Source: Diadophis punctatus similis
Taxonomy: Eukaryota > Chordata > Lepidosauria > Squamata > Dipsadidae
Assembly: GCA_023053685.1 (NCBI GenBank)
Contig: JALIGW010000003.1
Coordinates: 51,045,996-51,109,995 of the forward strand
Reading direction: 5' to 3'
Length of the DNA stretch: 64,000 nt
In this document: positions 11,730 to 24,052 of the stretch, piece after piece
Numbering within the stretch: position 1 is the first letter of the stretch
Layout: the number at the start of each line of letters is the position of its first letter
Position numbers and translations under genes: made by a program
The notes under the pieces: generated by a model
The model's input: the letters and a program-made list of their open reading frames with translations, nothing else
What the model was told of the DNA's origin: nothing
Database searches by the model: none

Positions 11730-13019
11730 ATCTAATGAGAAACAAAAATCTGCATTTCCCTGCCCAACATAAAGCCTTACTAATTTTCTCTTTGTTTCAT
11801 TTGTTCCTTTCAATCAGAATTCTGCCAAACATTTTCCCATACACATTTAATAAACTAACCCCCTGTATTTTTTGTATTTCTTTTGCTATCTTTTCCTTTG
11901 CATAGGGTATTAAATGGTATTCCAGTCATCAGGCATGGTTGTAGTCTTCACACACTTGTTAAACTGAACACAGTCACTCCATAAGCAAATCCCATCTATA
12001 GTTTAACCTTTCTCCTTTGCAGTGTCTACTCCTGCAATCTTATCATTTTCTAACATTCACATAGCACTGATGTCTTCCTGTTTGTCCTTTTTTCCTTAGG
12101 CCCTAACATTTGCAGCATTTGTTTCCATTCCATTGTTTGCCATGTACCTATAATTCCCATACATAAATATCGCTTGCAGCATTTTTCACTTCTGTTTCAT
12201 TTCAATTTCTCATTGCTTTTATTTTTAATTCTGTTCATTCTGCTGGAGGCTCCTAGTTTAGCTTTTTTTCATCTATCTCCAAAGCAATTATTTCCATCAA
12301 AATTTCTTTGCATTTTCTGTCTGCATTAACTTAACCATTCCTTGCTCTCTTATGCAACTTTCTCCACTGAAAATCTTCCTCTCATCTGCATTTTTTGCAC
12401 TCATTCTCAATTTTTAATTCATTCACATGTGCACTGACATAAGCTCTTAAACTATGTATTCAAAACAAATAAATTGTCTTTTTAAGCACATCCTCACCAG
12501 TTATCATTCTCATTCATTCTTGGATATCTGAATGGTCCAAATGATCCATTTGCTTTTCCTGTACTCTCTCATTTTGTTCCCAGCATCCATGCCAACTAAC
12601 AGAATAAATTTTCCCTGGAATTTATTTATTGAGAGTGTTGTGCAACTTTTTCCAGAACTTATCTTTGATTCTTCCAGATGTCACTTGTAATGTGATCTTT
12701 TGTATATCTAGTGGAAGTATTCCAACGTTACAACATACTGGCTTGAATTCAACCATGTCTACTGATCTACATGACTGATAATGTCCTTACACTACCTTTT
12801 CCCCCCTCCTGTCTAGTTCCTAGGGACCCACCAATGTGATCCTAAAAGTGGGAGCAATACAGACCTGATTTGGCAGTGTGTATAAAAGAGCTACACAGGA
12901 AGGTGAGGGAAAGGAACTTCCATCCTGTGAGCTGAAGTATATGTCATTCATCTGCTTTACTTTGTTGAAACATGTCTACAAATAGAGGATTGTGCAAAAA
13001 CATGCATTCATTTATCTAA

Positions 13020-13760
13020 CAGAATGCTGTATCTGTCAAAAGAGCCAATGCAGTTGGCATCAACAGAATTATGGTGTCAAGTTCACAGGAAGTGATAACA
13101 TTGCTCTATGCCACGCTGGTAAAACCACATCTGGAATATGGTGTCCACTTCTGGCCACAATATAAAAAAGAAAAAAATGTTGAAGAATTAGAAAGAGTTC
13201 AGAGAAGAATAGCCAAGATAGTAAAGGACTTGGAGGCTAAATTCAACAAAGAAAAGGTAATGGAAGTGGGTATGTTTAGCCTACAGAAGAGAAAGGAGGA
13301 GATATGATAGCAGTCTTCCATATATGATGGAATAGCATTGGACAGCGGATGCATTTATTCTCCATAGCACCCAAGGATAAAACATGAACCAATCAAAGGA
13401 TGCTCTACAGCAGGGGTGTCAAACTCAAGTTGTCACAGTGACGTCACGTGATGAATCGGGACTTTCCCCCCCTTCGGTAAACTGGGCGTGGGCAGTGTGT
13501 GACGCATTCGGCCTGTGGGCCGGGAGTTTGACAGCCCTGCTCTACAGAGCGAGATCCAGTTGAAATAAGGATGAGTTTCCTGCCTGTAAGCGCTATTAAA
13601 GCTCCGCAAGTCATCATGGATGCTCTGCCACTGGAGGTTTTTCCAGAAAAGTTTGGATGGCTGTTTGCCCGGGATGGTATGAAAATACCTGCAATGGACA
13701 GGGTGTTGGACTAGAAGACTTACTTCCCAGGACCTTTCCAACCCTATGATTCCTTGATCT
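13020..13760 (+). mobile_element. CR1 LINE 3' fragment, interrupted by a MITE
   Basis: Translation matches the CR1 RT C-terminus (LLYATLVKPHLEYGVHFW, LERVQRRIAKIVKDLEAKF) and the 3' UTR (GGTGTTGGACTAGAAGACTT ... CCAACCCTATGATTCC). It is more diverged than the copy at 5925-6945 and has no pentanucleotide tail. A family A MITE splits it near the 3' end. Confidence 0.85.
13411..13539. mobile_element. 129-bp hAT-type MITE, family A
   Basis: CAGGGGTGTCAAACTC ... GAGTTTGACAGCCCTG with a perfect 8-bp duplication CTCTACAG on both sides. It has the same length and interior as the copy at 659-787. It is inserted into the 3' part of a CR1 copy and therefore younger than it. Confidence 0.94.
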
Positions 13761-16304
13761 TTTAATTCATAATTGAGGTATAAACCTTAACATATATGTA
13801 TATAATGTGTAGAACATTTGTTGGATGATTTCAATTTTGAAGAATGTAAAAGTTTATTTATTTAAATTTGTTTAAAGCAGAACTAAAAGTCGATAACCTT
13901 TTGCATTCATCAGAGAGAATATATACCCACTTTTGGGTTAGTAGCAAAAGCAGAGTTAGCATATTGTTTATAGATATGATGAAGAGAAAGAGGGTTTGGC
14001 TTCTCTTTAACAGAGGGCACATGTAGAAATGATGACCCAGAAGACAAAAGGGAAGGCAGTAGATTTAAGCCTTTAAAGCACAGACCACCTAACAAGATAA
14101 CTCTGAAATGCTTCTAATTTCAGTAAGGCTGCAACTTGCACCTCCCTCTCATTGTAAACAACTAATCCCAGCAGAAAACAACAGAGAGTAAAATGTATAC
14201 GCATTCTGCAGCATTCCAGACCCTGCTTTATCTTTTATTTATTTTTCTAAGAGGTCAGAGATTGGGGGGGGGGTGGGAGGGTGGGAGGAAGCCAAAGACA
14301 CAGGCCATCTCTTGTGTGGCCTTAAAGGAAGCTGTTTTAAAGGCAACGTCCAAGAACACACAATCTGGAGTTTTTATAGCAGAGCAATTCCAGACTGCAT
14401 TCTCTCCTCCCCGCCACTCTTTTGTGGTAAAGCTACACAGCTTTAAACCAAAGGACAGGGTGGTCGATTGCTTCGGAAAGAAATGTAAAGAGTTGGGAAA
14501 TAATTCCTTTTCCTGTTGAAACTATAAATAAGGAAAGCTGATTTACACAGTGCCAGGACTGCTGACTTTCAGAGCTTGCTATCTATCTATAAATCAAGTG
14601 TGTTGAGCAAAGTTAATGAGAGAGGGTGGTGGGTGGCTTTTTTTCCTAAAATACTGAGAATATAAAAAAAACTGTTATTTTTGCATTGTCTTTAGTCCCA
14701 GAAAACAGAAATGGACGAAAACAAACACATTGGAAGAGTCAGAATAATCAGGACGGCTGAAATATGCACTGTTCACATACAAGAAACAGACTTCAGCAAT
14801 GCAAAGACAGTCCATAATTAGAGGCTATATACTAATTATTTAGGATTCATTGATTCAAGTCCTAAATGGGTGACCAATCCTTGCCTTATAGTCAATCTGC
14901 AGATATTAAGAGGTAGACTCTATCTGCTACTCTATCTGGGCATTTAAATGCCAATCTGGAATATTAACCAACTCTGAGCTGCATTTCGTAGGGAGCGTAT
15001 TCTGGTCCACCTACTGTACTTATGGTTGGCTATGTAGTAAAGCATTTGCTTGAAAAAAAGTGGGGTTAACCGACTTGTAAAACTGAACCTTCCTGGTTGA
15101 ATATTCTATGCGAAATTGTTGTCTTTTCCATGTTTGGGATCTGAGACAGCTTGGGGATCTTGTAGGAGATCTGGTACTCATAGATTTTTGGTTGACCTGT
15201 CCTAGAGCTGCCACTGTCTGTTTTTCTGACATTATCACTGTTTGCTCTGGAAAAGAATTAATACTTCTGCAATGCTACTCTCCCTAAAACATATTATGCA
15301 AAATAAGGAACTGTTTTGAAGCCGTGAGAGGGGTAATAAATAGAAATGACTCAATTTTTCATGCTGGAATTTTAGTGTTTTGGTAGGATAACAGGGAGAC
15401 ATGGTATCATAAAACGCAACACATTTCACTCGGTGGGCATTTCCATTAGGTCACAGGGCACTGTGCCATGGTCCTGGGTGGTCTGCTTACTTGGGTGTTC
15501 CATAATGGCAAAGGACACTTAAGGTGTCAGTGAGCGACATTGTCTATTAGTATAATGCAGTGCAGAACTCATCCTGGAACTCCAGAAGCATAGCTGTCCA
15601 GGCCCAATGCCAAAGCAAGCATCTTGCTGGCTGTTTTTTGTCGGTCTCTGGCAAGAGCTATTGGATTTAAATATAAATCTTACAAGGAGAATATTTTCGG
15701 TATTGGGGCCCTTTTTAAATAGCAACCAACTTCCACAAAGACTATGGAACACACCTCCATATTCATGTGATGGCATATCTGTTTCTCAGAGTGGCTAGTT
15801 TGAGATCTGTAAGGATGAAGTTAGTATCTTTGTTTCACAGAGTTTCATTTAATTCTTCCTCTTTATATTAATTCTGAAACACACTGCTTAGTGCACATTG
15901 CCTACATTATGAGAATCTGTTCTTTTACGGAATCTAGTGCTCATGGTCCTGCACACTGGGATAAATGTGGCATGCATGGTTAATATGAGAGGCATTCAGC
16001 AAGTCCTGTGAAAGGAAGATAACATCCCAAGAGTATAATATAATGTATTTGATCATCTCCACATGAGTGCCACATTATTTTGCAGCTTTGCAAACTATGA
16101 ATTTGGAAGCAAGCCTCTTTTCTCCTGAGGGAATGTCCTGAAAAATCTGTTGTGATAGTACAGTATATAAATATCACCTTGGAACAGGTTTGCTCTAATG
16201 CATGCATTATATAAGATGGACAGTGAGTGAAAGGTTTTGTGCTGTAGTCTATGAATCCCAAACCCCTCCTGGGATTAATTAGAATTTTTTCAGCTTGTCC
16301 TTAG
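13761..16304. other. intron, little recognised
   Basis: Intron sequence without recognisable exons or TIR elements. It contains a G-run cluster at 14264-14285. A minus-strand frame near 15020-15240 (QPKIYEYQISYKIPKLSQIP in one frame) is mildly protein-like but I cannot assign it. Confidence 0.45.
14264..14285 (+). other. potential G-quadruplex
   Basis: Ten Gs, then three GGG runs, each separated by one base (T, A, T). This meets the usual G3+N1-7 rule with very short loops on the plus strand, which is the template-complement of EIF2B3 transcription. Confidence 0.7.
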
Positions 16305-16312
16305 CTCTGTAC

Positions 16313-16455
16313 CAGCGGTGGGTTGCTCCCGGTTCTAAGAACCGGTAGCGCCAGTGGCGGGAGGCTCTGCCCACCCGCCCGGAACGCTTCTGTGCATGCG
16401 CAGAAGTGTTGTGCGTACGCGCACCAGTAGTAAAGGGTTTTAGAACCTACTACTG
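16313..16455. mobile_element. 143-bp hAT-type element, family C short form
   Basis: Begins CAGCGGTGGGTTGCTCCCGG and ends GAACCTACTACTG. Flanks CTCTGTAC and TTCTGTAC are a 7/8 target duplication. The interior has TTCTAAGAACCGG and CTTCTGTGCATGCGCAGAAG palindromes shared with the longer family C copy. Confidence 0.85.
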
Positions 16456-16959
16456 TTCTGTACATCAGGCACTATTAAGAAAAGCACCTAATCACTTCAT
16501 GATCCATCTTCAACTAGTTCTATTACTTTCTTTTTAACTTCCCCTTCACTTGGACATATTCTCACAAAAAACAGCATTAAATTGGTGACATGTGGTAGAT
16601 GGCAGCAGGGTTTAACTAGACACACATGCTCTCCCTCATTCATAACCTTGCTGCAAGAACAAGACTGTATCATTTGCTAAGGCAAATTCACCTGGTTTAT
16701 GCATGAGCTATAGAATAGCAGCTCTTGCTTAAGGGCCCAGATTTAACAAGTTCTGCAGCATGTTTTGTATTCTTTACATTTCTATTCCATATATCTATAC
16801 CATTTGTGTTTCAAATGGCTTACAAATTTGTGCTAAAACAATTCACAATAATAATTTTAGCAGCAATAATATCTCTAGACAATGTGAAGAAATAATGTTA
16901 TGAATTTGTATTAAGTGACTATTAAGAGATCTGGTAAGTCAGCTTAATTAAATGTCTAT

Positions 16960-17090
16960 GGAGATTCTCAGTCATCCAGGTCATGGTTGTCCCAAAGGTG
17001 CTTTTTCATGAGGCAATTTGACTTTCTGGTTTTTCTTTGAAGGCGTTTCGCTTCTTATCCAAGAAGCTTCTTCAGCTTAATTAAGTTGCA
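16960..17090 (-). repeat. interspersed repeat fragment (AAGAAGCTTCTTGGATAAGAAGCG)
   Basis: Minus strand reads GAAGAAGCTTCTTGGATAAG then AAGCGAAACGCCTTCAAAG, AAAAGCACCTTTGGGACAAC and TGACTGAGAATCTCC. The block around AAAGCACC recurs in the same orientation at 43505-43655, so this is a dispersed family. I suspect the 3' end of a retroelement but cannot name it. Confidence 0.6.
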
Positions 17091-17279
17091 TAGAAATCTT
17101 GTAGTTATTCTTCTTCATTTCTTTCAAAATCCACAATTATTATCCAGGATTGCCATCCAAACTAGGGTGACTATTTCTCACCTCATTCATCACTTGGACA
17201 TTCATACCATAGCAGTTCTCCCAAGATGGAAGGTGATCTGACAGCTCTAGTCCAAACCTGACTTGGGGCTGGAAAGTAA

Positions 17280-18060
17280 CAGATATCATCATCATCACCA
17301 TCACCATCATAGCCATTGTCTATCCATGAAGTCCTCTTCCGCATGTTTCCAACCTATACGGTGCTAAGCTTTCTTTTGCCAGTTGGGCCCATCGTGCTGA
17401 TGTCGTAGATCCATCTTGTTTTAGGTCTCTTTCGTGGACGCTTTTTATCTAGTGGGATCTATTCTATGACTGCGTTGGTCCATTCACTGTTCCCTCTAAG
17501 GTGCGCGGCCGCGCGGCCGCACACGTGATGAGAGAATGCTGCGCGGAAGTTTCTAACTTCCGCCCGGCATTTTCTAATGGGAGAGGCTGCGCGGCTGCAC
17601 AGATGAAAAGAGAACGCCGCGCGGCGTTTTCTGCTATTACAGGGAACATTGGTCCACCTGCCATCAGTTCTTCTTGCTATGTGACCAGCAATTCTTTTAC
17701 TCTCTTGATGATATCTCATACTTTCATTTGTTTTCTAATCCATGTGCAGCTCTTTCTATCTTGTCTTTTAAAAACCAAGCATGTATTTTTCCATGGCTCT
17801 TTGCACCAAATACTATTAGAAACAAATGCCGGTTGAAAACAAGCTGGTCACTCCTGTTAGGATTCCCACTGTTTCATTGACCTGGAAGAACTTTTCTATG
17901 GATTATGACATTAGGATCCTTTGATACAGGTATCAAATTGTCTATTGATATTGGTCTTCCATCTCCACACCTATTTCCAAAAACCTTGCACAAATCCTAG
18001 TAGTGGATCTAAATGAATCCAGTTGAAAACCTTACTTTGAATTCTGTTCTAACAGACCAG
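17280..18060 (-). mobile_element. RTE-like LINE C-terminal fragment, split by a MITE
   Basis: The minus strand reads KRIAGHIARRTDGRWT up to the MITE and resumes NAVIEWIPLDKKRPRKRPKT beyond it, text typical of the C-terminus of RTE-like LINE ORF2. Removing the MITE restores one continuous frame. The upstream part (17652-18060) is more decayed. Clade assignment is from motif memory only. Confidence 0.65.
17485..17651. mobile_element. 167-bp hAT-type element, family D
   Basis: CACTGTTCCCTCTAAGGTG ... TTACAGGGAACATTG, the second family D copy. GGTCCA is present at both sides; the exact register of the 8-bp duplication is ambiguous. It is inserted within the coding text of an antisense LINE, between Thr and Asn codons. 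Confidence 0.85.
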
Positions 18061-18630
18061 GGCTTAAAGCCATTTGAGACTTCCCTGTCTTTAAACAATT
18101 TTAATATATTCCAATATTACTTCCCATAAAATAATTTCAAAGTTCTTTATTAATAAAAGACTAATTAGTATTTAATAATAAATATACTCGTAATAACTCT
18201 TTAAGTTATTCTTGAGGCAATATGGCAATGGCAATTTACCAAGCAGCATTGTTCAATCTGGTGTGAACTGGCAATGAACAGCAACAATTGCCATAATTCC
18301 CAATCAATATGGCTTTCCAATACATCTGAATGACACAAATTGAAAGTTTGTTTTAATTATAAAAAGTGACCTCTTATAAAAGAATAGCAGCTTCTGTATA
18401 TTATATCTTACTTATGAAGCTCTACCACAAATAATGCCATACATCAGGAAGAACTTATTTATTTCTTTGGTGATTTGAAGTGTTACAAAAAATTTGGTCT
18501 CCTTCCAAAACAAGAAAATATAAGTCAGATATCCTCCTCAAAGATAGTTTGAGAATAATATTTTGTCTTCTGTTGGCAAGGTGAGAATTGAATTAAGATG
18601 ATCACGGAGTACTTACATTACACTTTAGTA

Positions 18631-18695
<65 letters not shown>

Positions 18696-20290
18696 CTTTG
18701 AGACATTTTACATACCATAAATTGGAATTCAATATCGATTCTCTGGGCTAGAGAGAAAACTATATTACCATTAAAGTTAGATCAGAAAGCATTTTGTTGA
18801 TTTTATCAATTTTTATGTTTAACACAATGGACTATTCATTACAGACACAGAAGCAACATTTTCTGTGCAACTCAACAAGTTTAAATTCATGGCTTCTGGG
18901 AACAAAACTGAGTATATACTCAAAATAAAGAAGAGTAGCAATCTTGCCAAACATGTTTCTATTACGAATGACATCAGTTTTACTCTGACATCCACTGCTA
19001 CTTTAAGCTTGTCATCTAGCCAGCTAACTTCCCAGATGTGCTATGCATGCTATTAGATACATCAAGCCAACTCACTGCTGTGAGAAATGGATTGACACTT
19101 CTAGTGAAAAGCTGTGTATTTCTACTTATGATATAGTAGCAAACTGAATACATTAAAGTGAAGATTTTAGAAAGATAATATTATAAATAGAGCACCATGG
19201 CAAATAGTAATACAATCTCTTTTCAAGGAGTTGACTCAGTATATGATTAAGACATCAGATACTCCTTAAAATGCATGCTGATAATCTGTCAAGTAAGAAT
19301 CCTGGAGGTGTTTTCCCTACATTCATTTACTTGTCAAAAACTGGTAAAATATTGATGTTTGTTTTTTTAACTCAAACAAAACAAAAAGTTGGGGACTACC
19401 TTACAAGAAAATCACATTTGAGCTAACCTGTTAGTTATAAAATGTATAATAGCTATAATTTACTACTTAAGCTCAACAAGCTTGGGATAATATTTCACAA
19501 CCAAAACCGCATTGCCTTCCTTGACTTACGTGTATTAATATCTTTTTTCTTTCCCTATGTCACTTTGGAGGGAAAAATATATACTCAAGGCACTAATACA
19601 GAGATTACATATATTTTCCATGGGAATCAGTATACATGTATTAAGTCTCACTTATTCAGATTATTAAGTAGAATTCATCACAGGAAAGCTGCCATTATGC
19701 TGTCACAGCAACTGTTATGGAGAAGATTAGAAAAGGAACAAGAAGCATGCTTTTTATGGTGTTTTCAGTGGTAATGCTACTGGAGGGAGAATGGGCAAAA
19801 TATTTAGGGTTTTTTAAAAGCAGCTATTCAAAATTAATATGCTATCCTGTTAGAGATATAAAACTTCCATTTATTTTAATCAAAAAAAGTTAATCAGCAT
19901 TAATACCACCATTAACTTAAGTTCTATTATTTTAAGAAAATTAAAACATTTCCCCCATCTGCTTGATCCATGCTACATATAATTTAATTTTTCTCCAACA
20001 TGTCCCTGTCATTAATCTTTTGTTTAAGTTAAACATTCCCAATACAATACTGTTTCCTCATAGGGCAGTTGCCTCTGACTCTTCTGGTTGCCAATTTTTG
20101 ACCATCTCCATTTTTTTTCCAATGCTACAATAATCATTAAACAAAGATACTTATGCCATAGTTCTGGGAAGTTCTAGAAAGTTATTATGATATGAACAAT
20201 TGCATTTTTCCATAATAGAGAATTTACTTTTTCAACAAGAGTCTCAATAAAGAACCAAACTTTTCCTGGTCAGTCAATTGTCATCTCAAG
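18061..20290. other. intron with a (GT)n microsatellite
   Basis: AT-rich intron. Apart from the (GT)n tract at 18632-18693 I see no exon, SINE or TIR element. The open frame at 19442-19774 resembles no family I know. Confidence 0.5.
18632..18693. repeat. (GT)n microsatellite
   Basis: About 30 GT units with one TTT interruption near the start. Confidence 0.95.
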
Positions 20291-20299
20291 TCTTACCTT

Positions 20300-20540
20300 C
20301 CCTACCAGTTCGCATCGCATCAGAAGTGCGCATTTTGTGTGCATGCTTTGCTCGTGTGCGTCATGTTGCGCAAATGACCCTCTACCTGCCGTTCTTTGCC
20401 TGACGCTTTCAAGGAGGTCGACCGGAGAACCAGTTCGGGGGCGTGTGCAGCTGGCCATCACTGCCGGTTCGGTGAGCGGAGGCAAATTTCCGCCACCGGT
20501 ATGGGCGAACCGGTCTGAACCGGCAGCAACCCACCACTGG
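20300..20540. mobile_element. family C hAT-type element, left end unclear
   Basis: The right end GGTCTGAACCGGCAGCAACCCACCACTG matches the inverted family C terminus. The interior has GGTTCGG and GCATGC motifs. I could not place the left terminus, so this may be truncated. Immediately to the right a separate hAT-like end (AAGGTTGGGGACCACTACTG, to 20610) is visible. Confidence 0.6.
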
Positions 20541-20714
20541 CGTGAAACCATCACCCCCTGCCGCCACCATTGCTGGTCTATAAAGCTGAAAAGGTTGGGG
20601 ACCACTACTGTACAGTGTTTGTGGTCATAACTTACTTTTGTAGAATTCATTTAGCATTTCTTCATTATTTGAAGATACTAACACTTCTTCAGGCACTTTT
20701 ACTTTAATGTTTAA

Positions 20715-20868
20715 CAGATTAACAGAGTCGGAAGGGACTTTGCAGGTCATTTAGTCTAACCCCCTGCCCAAGCAGGAGACCCTTACATCTGCCTCTACCT
20801 AGGATCGAACTCACAACGTCCTGATTGTGAGGCAAGAGCTCTACCTCTAGGCCACAGCAGCATTATCT
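20715..20868 (-). mobile_element. tRNA-derived SINE with CR1-like tail
   Basis: Minus strand: GCTGCTGTGGCCTAGAGGTA, then a B-box-like GAGTTCGATCC, then a tail TGACCTGCAAAGTCCCTTCC and ACTCTGTTAATCTGTTAA. The head is tRNA-like (Pol III boxes) and the tail resembles the CR1 3' UTR in this window. A plus-strand copy is at 51869-52020. Confidence 0.85.
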
Positions 20869-21345
20869 TCCCACCAATTTATCCAAAATAAAGCTATTCT
20901 GCTTGTAATTTTCTAAATGTTCTCTGAATCGTATTTAAAAATTACTCTTGTTTTTAGCTTGCCAATATTCTATGCCAATGGCAATGTTTTTAACACTAAT
21001 TTTATTTACTATGCATATCGGGGCAATTTAATATTTCTCAGATAGAGGCATCTGCAGGAATGAAGGCTTTCATCAAAATGATAAAAAGAGAATTGCAGTG
21101 TCATGATACAGTACATGTACAAAAGGGGTACAGTTTGCATCACAATGGTACAATGTTGCTTTGTACCCTCTTGTGGCCCTGTTGTGGATGCCTCTATCCT
21201 CATTCATAATTCTGTTTTCTCTCCTGGAAATAAAGAAGTGGCATTCAGCCAAACAGGGTATGCTTTGGATATTCCATAATTAGTTGATTTTAATGCTATG
21301 ATTCTCTATATAAAACCACAAAAGATTTTTCAAAAGGCCACCTAC

Positions 21346-21494
21346 CCTTCTTCAATTCTGACAGAATTCATGATGATGCAGTTAGTAATTTTAACTTTCT
21401 CTTTGATTAAACATGAAGTACCAATGACAGAACGCTTTACTGAAGTCTTTTCTCCTATTTGAGAAGATGCACCTACAATGCTGTCAGATCCAAC
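21346..21494 (-). CDS. EIF2B3: EIF2B3 exon (human residues ~352-401)
   Basis: A 149-nt exon with 49 codons plus two bases of a Gly codon. The core [20 protein letters not shown] matches human [20 protein letters not shown], the most conserved part of the C-terminal beta-helix with its spaced Ile/Val/Gly hexapeptide pattern. The acceptor is CTCTGTAG and the donor GTAGGT (less canonical but usable). A 20.1-kb intron follows before the next exon. Confidence 0.95.
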
Positions 21495-21834
21495 CTACAG
21501 AGGAAGAGAAAGAAACTGAACCATCAAGTATTAAACAATATCTTCTCCTTGAATTGTTGATAGCTGCCAATTAACAGACTGAAGAGACCCAAATTAGCTT
21601 TAATGAAGCCTCAAGAAGCTTTTTCTTTTTACACATGAAAAAAGGTCTACTTTTTTCTGTTGTATACTGGAGAATACAAAGCACTCTAAATGGATTAGTA
21701 AAAAAGAACTGGAGAGTTTTTGAATATGTACCATAGCTACTAAATTGATGTTCTAGTGATTAAGGTTTTTTGACTGCACTTTTCAAGAACATAAAAAGAA
21801 ATAATTCTGTCATCTGGCACTTTCTCTGAAGTTA

Positions 21835-22306
21835 CCGTATTTTTCGGAGTATAAGACGCACCTTAGTTTTGGGGGTGGAAAATAGGGGAAAAAATCTACC
21901 TACCAGGTATTCATCTGGCTAGCATCCTTAGTCTGTTCAGCTTCAACACATTATTTTATCCCCTGGTTAGGGCTGAAAAAACCTTTTTCAGAGGGAGTAG
22001 GAATGAAAACAAGCCTGCAAAGATTTAGGGCTGGTAAAAATCTACTTCAAGGGAGTAGGAATTAAAAAATGCTGCAAGCTGATAAGGTCGGTAGCATCTC
22101 GTTAGGGCTGAAAAGACCTTTTTCAGAGGAGTAGGAATGAAAACAAGCCTGCAAAGACGGAGTAGGAAGCCGGGAAGATCGTTAGCACCTCCTTAGGGCT
22201 TTGGAAAAAAGCTTCGGAAAAGCTACATTTGGAGTATAAGACGCACTCAAATTTTCAGCCTCTTTTAGGGAGGAAAAAGGTGCGTCTTATACTCCGAAAA
22301 ATAAGG
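21835..22306. mobile_element. 472-bp TA-flanked TIR element (CCGTATTTTTCGG)
   Basis: Ends are CCGTATTTTTCGGAGTATAA and its inverse, extending through GACGCACC, with TA at both outer sides. The interior holds two copies, 137 bp apart, of a block starting TTAGGGCTGAAAA and running to AAGCCTGCAAAGA. It has no coding capacity. It lies 340 bp upstream of an EIF2B3 exon. Confidence 0.88.
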
Positions 22307-22538
22307 TAACTGTTTCCAGCCTATTGGAATAAATACTATACATTATAAATACATATATGATAGTCCATTGCAGGGAGTTAGCAAACTCAGACGCAGACAG
22401 ATGTAAATGCTACTTTTATAATTAATAAAAATCAGTTCACTTCAACAATACCAACCCAGCAGATCAAGCATACAGTAGGTCTTGTTCCCATGATCTGCTT
22501 AACTCTCTAGGAGGGTTCTAGGAGAAGCATGTTCTACA

Positions 22539-22681
22539 CCAGGGGTATCAAACTGGTGTCAAACTGTGGGCCGGATGCGTCATGTGCAGGCCACGCCCAC
22601 CCCAGCTCCGCAAAGGGGGAAAAGGTCACAATACGTCCCATGACAGCAACGTGACACCGCGAGTTTGACACCCGTGTTTGT
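22539..22681. mobile_element. hAT-type MITE, family F
   Basis: CCAGGGGTATCAAACTG ... GAGTTTGACACCCGTG, flanked by GTTCTACA on both sides. The interior GGCCGGATGCGTCATG, CAGGCCACGCCCACCCC is shared with the copy at 29256-29387. Confidence 0.85.
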
Positions 22682-23278
22682 GTTCTACACAAACACGCGA
22701 ACAAGTGGACAGGAATTTTTTTTGTGCCATGTGAGAAAACCTGACTTGATCAAATTGGAAGGTGGTCATTTCACACAATCCTACTTGCCTTGTGCTCATA
22801 CCCAGACCCATTCTCTTTCTCAGCAAGTCTGAATGCAATGCATAAATATTTTATGGACCATAAGATTTCCTGTGCAATTGCCCCTGCTTTATTCACAAAA
22901 GAGTGTCATCCTCATAGCATTAGAAAATTTGTTAGCATCTATTCTACTTAGTTTGCCTAAACTAAGAATTTTTTCTTACCTGCTCTAAAACTCAGAATCT
23001 TAATCTACTAATTGACAGTGATGCCAGATCCTAGTTGCTCTGAAGCTGAAACCACTGCTTCCTACTTCAGCAAACAAGACAAAACAAAACTGGAAACTAT
23101 AATTATCTATACATTCAGATGTGCAGATAAATGGTTAAAATACAAAGGTATATTGCCTGAAAGCTTGAAAGAGCTTTCATTATAACAATATTTACCAGGA
23201 AACAAGAACCAGGAAAACAAAATGCTGTGCCATATTTATTTATCTCTATCTCCCCATTATCCCCTTCTTGCTACTCAC

Positions 23279-23356
23279 CATGCACTTATCAATAATCTGT
23301 GCAGAACTGTGAACCAGAGGTTCTTCAGGACAAAGTGAAGGCAGCATTTTGGGAAC
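23279..23356 (-). CDS. EIF2B3: EIF2B3 exon (human residues ~326-351)
   Basis: A phase 0-0 exon of exactly 26 codons. It encodes [20 protein letters not shown] plus six residues; the human stretch is [20 protein letters not shown]. It is the start of the left-handed beta-helix (hexapeptide-repeat) domain of eIF2B gamma. The acceptor is ATTTCAG and the donor GTGAGT. A (GT)n microsatellite lies 130 bp upstream of the exon in the intron (23491-23537) and does not touch the splice sites. Confidence 0.95.
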
Positions 23357-23486
23357 CTGAAATAAAAAAATTGAAATCATACATTAATGCCCCAACAAAC
23401 ACACTCCTGTTTCTAATATAAAAATTACCATTAGTTTACTCAATTAAAATTATTATGTTCAAGAGACTAAAAAGGACATGCATAAA

Positions 23487-23490
<4 letters not shown>

Positions 23491-23537
<47 letters not shown>
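23491..23537. repeat. (GT)n microsatellite
   Basis: About 23 GT units in the intron upstream of the 26-codon EIF2B3 exon. Confidence 0.95.
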
Positions 23538-23541
<4 letters not shown>

Positions 23542-24052
23542 CTTCTTATGTCCTAATTATGCATGGTGATTTTAATTTTTTAAACAGGCAACAATCAATT
23601 AGACTTCAGGAGATTGTATAGGAAGTTACAGGCTACACAAGCTATTTCATATGTCAAACTTAGTCTAAGTTTGAACATTGTTTGGCCTTACAAACTGAGC
23701 AAAAATATTAGAAGAGAGATAAATTGTAAATAGATTTTGACTAATAAACCCATTTATAAATAAATTGATATAAATGGAGTCCCTCCACCATTATCTGCAA
23801 ATAAGCAAGTCACTTGCAAAGAAACGATTATTTTTTTAGAACACATGCCAAAGGGCCTTCATAGGTGGAAAATGACAATTAAATGTTCAGGAACACCAGG
23901 AAGGTTTTAAATTATTCCCCCTCCTATGTTTGTAGTGAACATCTAGTTCTTTGTGATCCCAGCAAGATACATCTAATTTGGGGGCTGAGCCTTTTGTGTA
24001 GCCTCCCTTGAGCAACAGATTGTGCTGTATCCTGAAATATGGATTTAAGAAA

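Larger units (their letters stand above)
10790..12780 (-). mobile_element. old RT-encoding LINE remnant (RTE/Rex-like), interrupted
   Basis: Conceptual minus-strand translation gives scattered, frameshifted LINE text: a KNYRGL...GRILIER-like block near 11850 (reading KKYRGLVY and GKCLAEF) and, beyond the SINE, a C-terminal block near 11070 (ITLPIFLYGSESW-like). The order fits one antisense ORF2 running from about 12780 to 10790, broken at 11176-11730 by microsatellites and a SINE. The clade is uncertain and the copy is heavily decayed. Confidence 0.55.
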
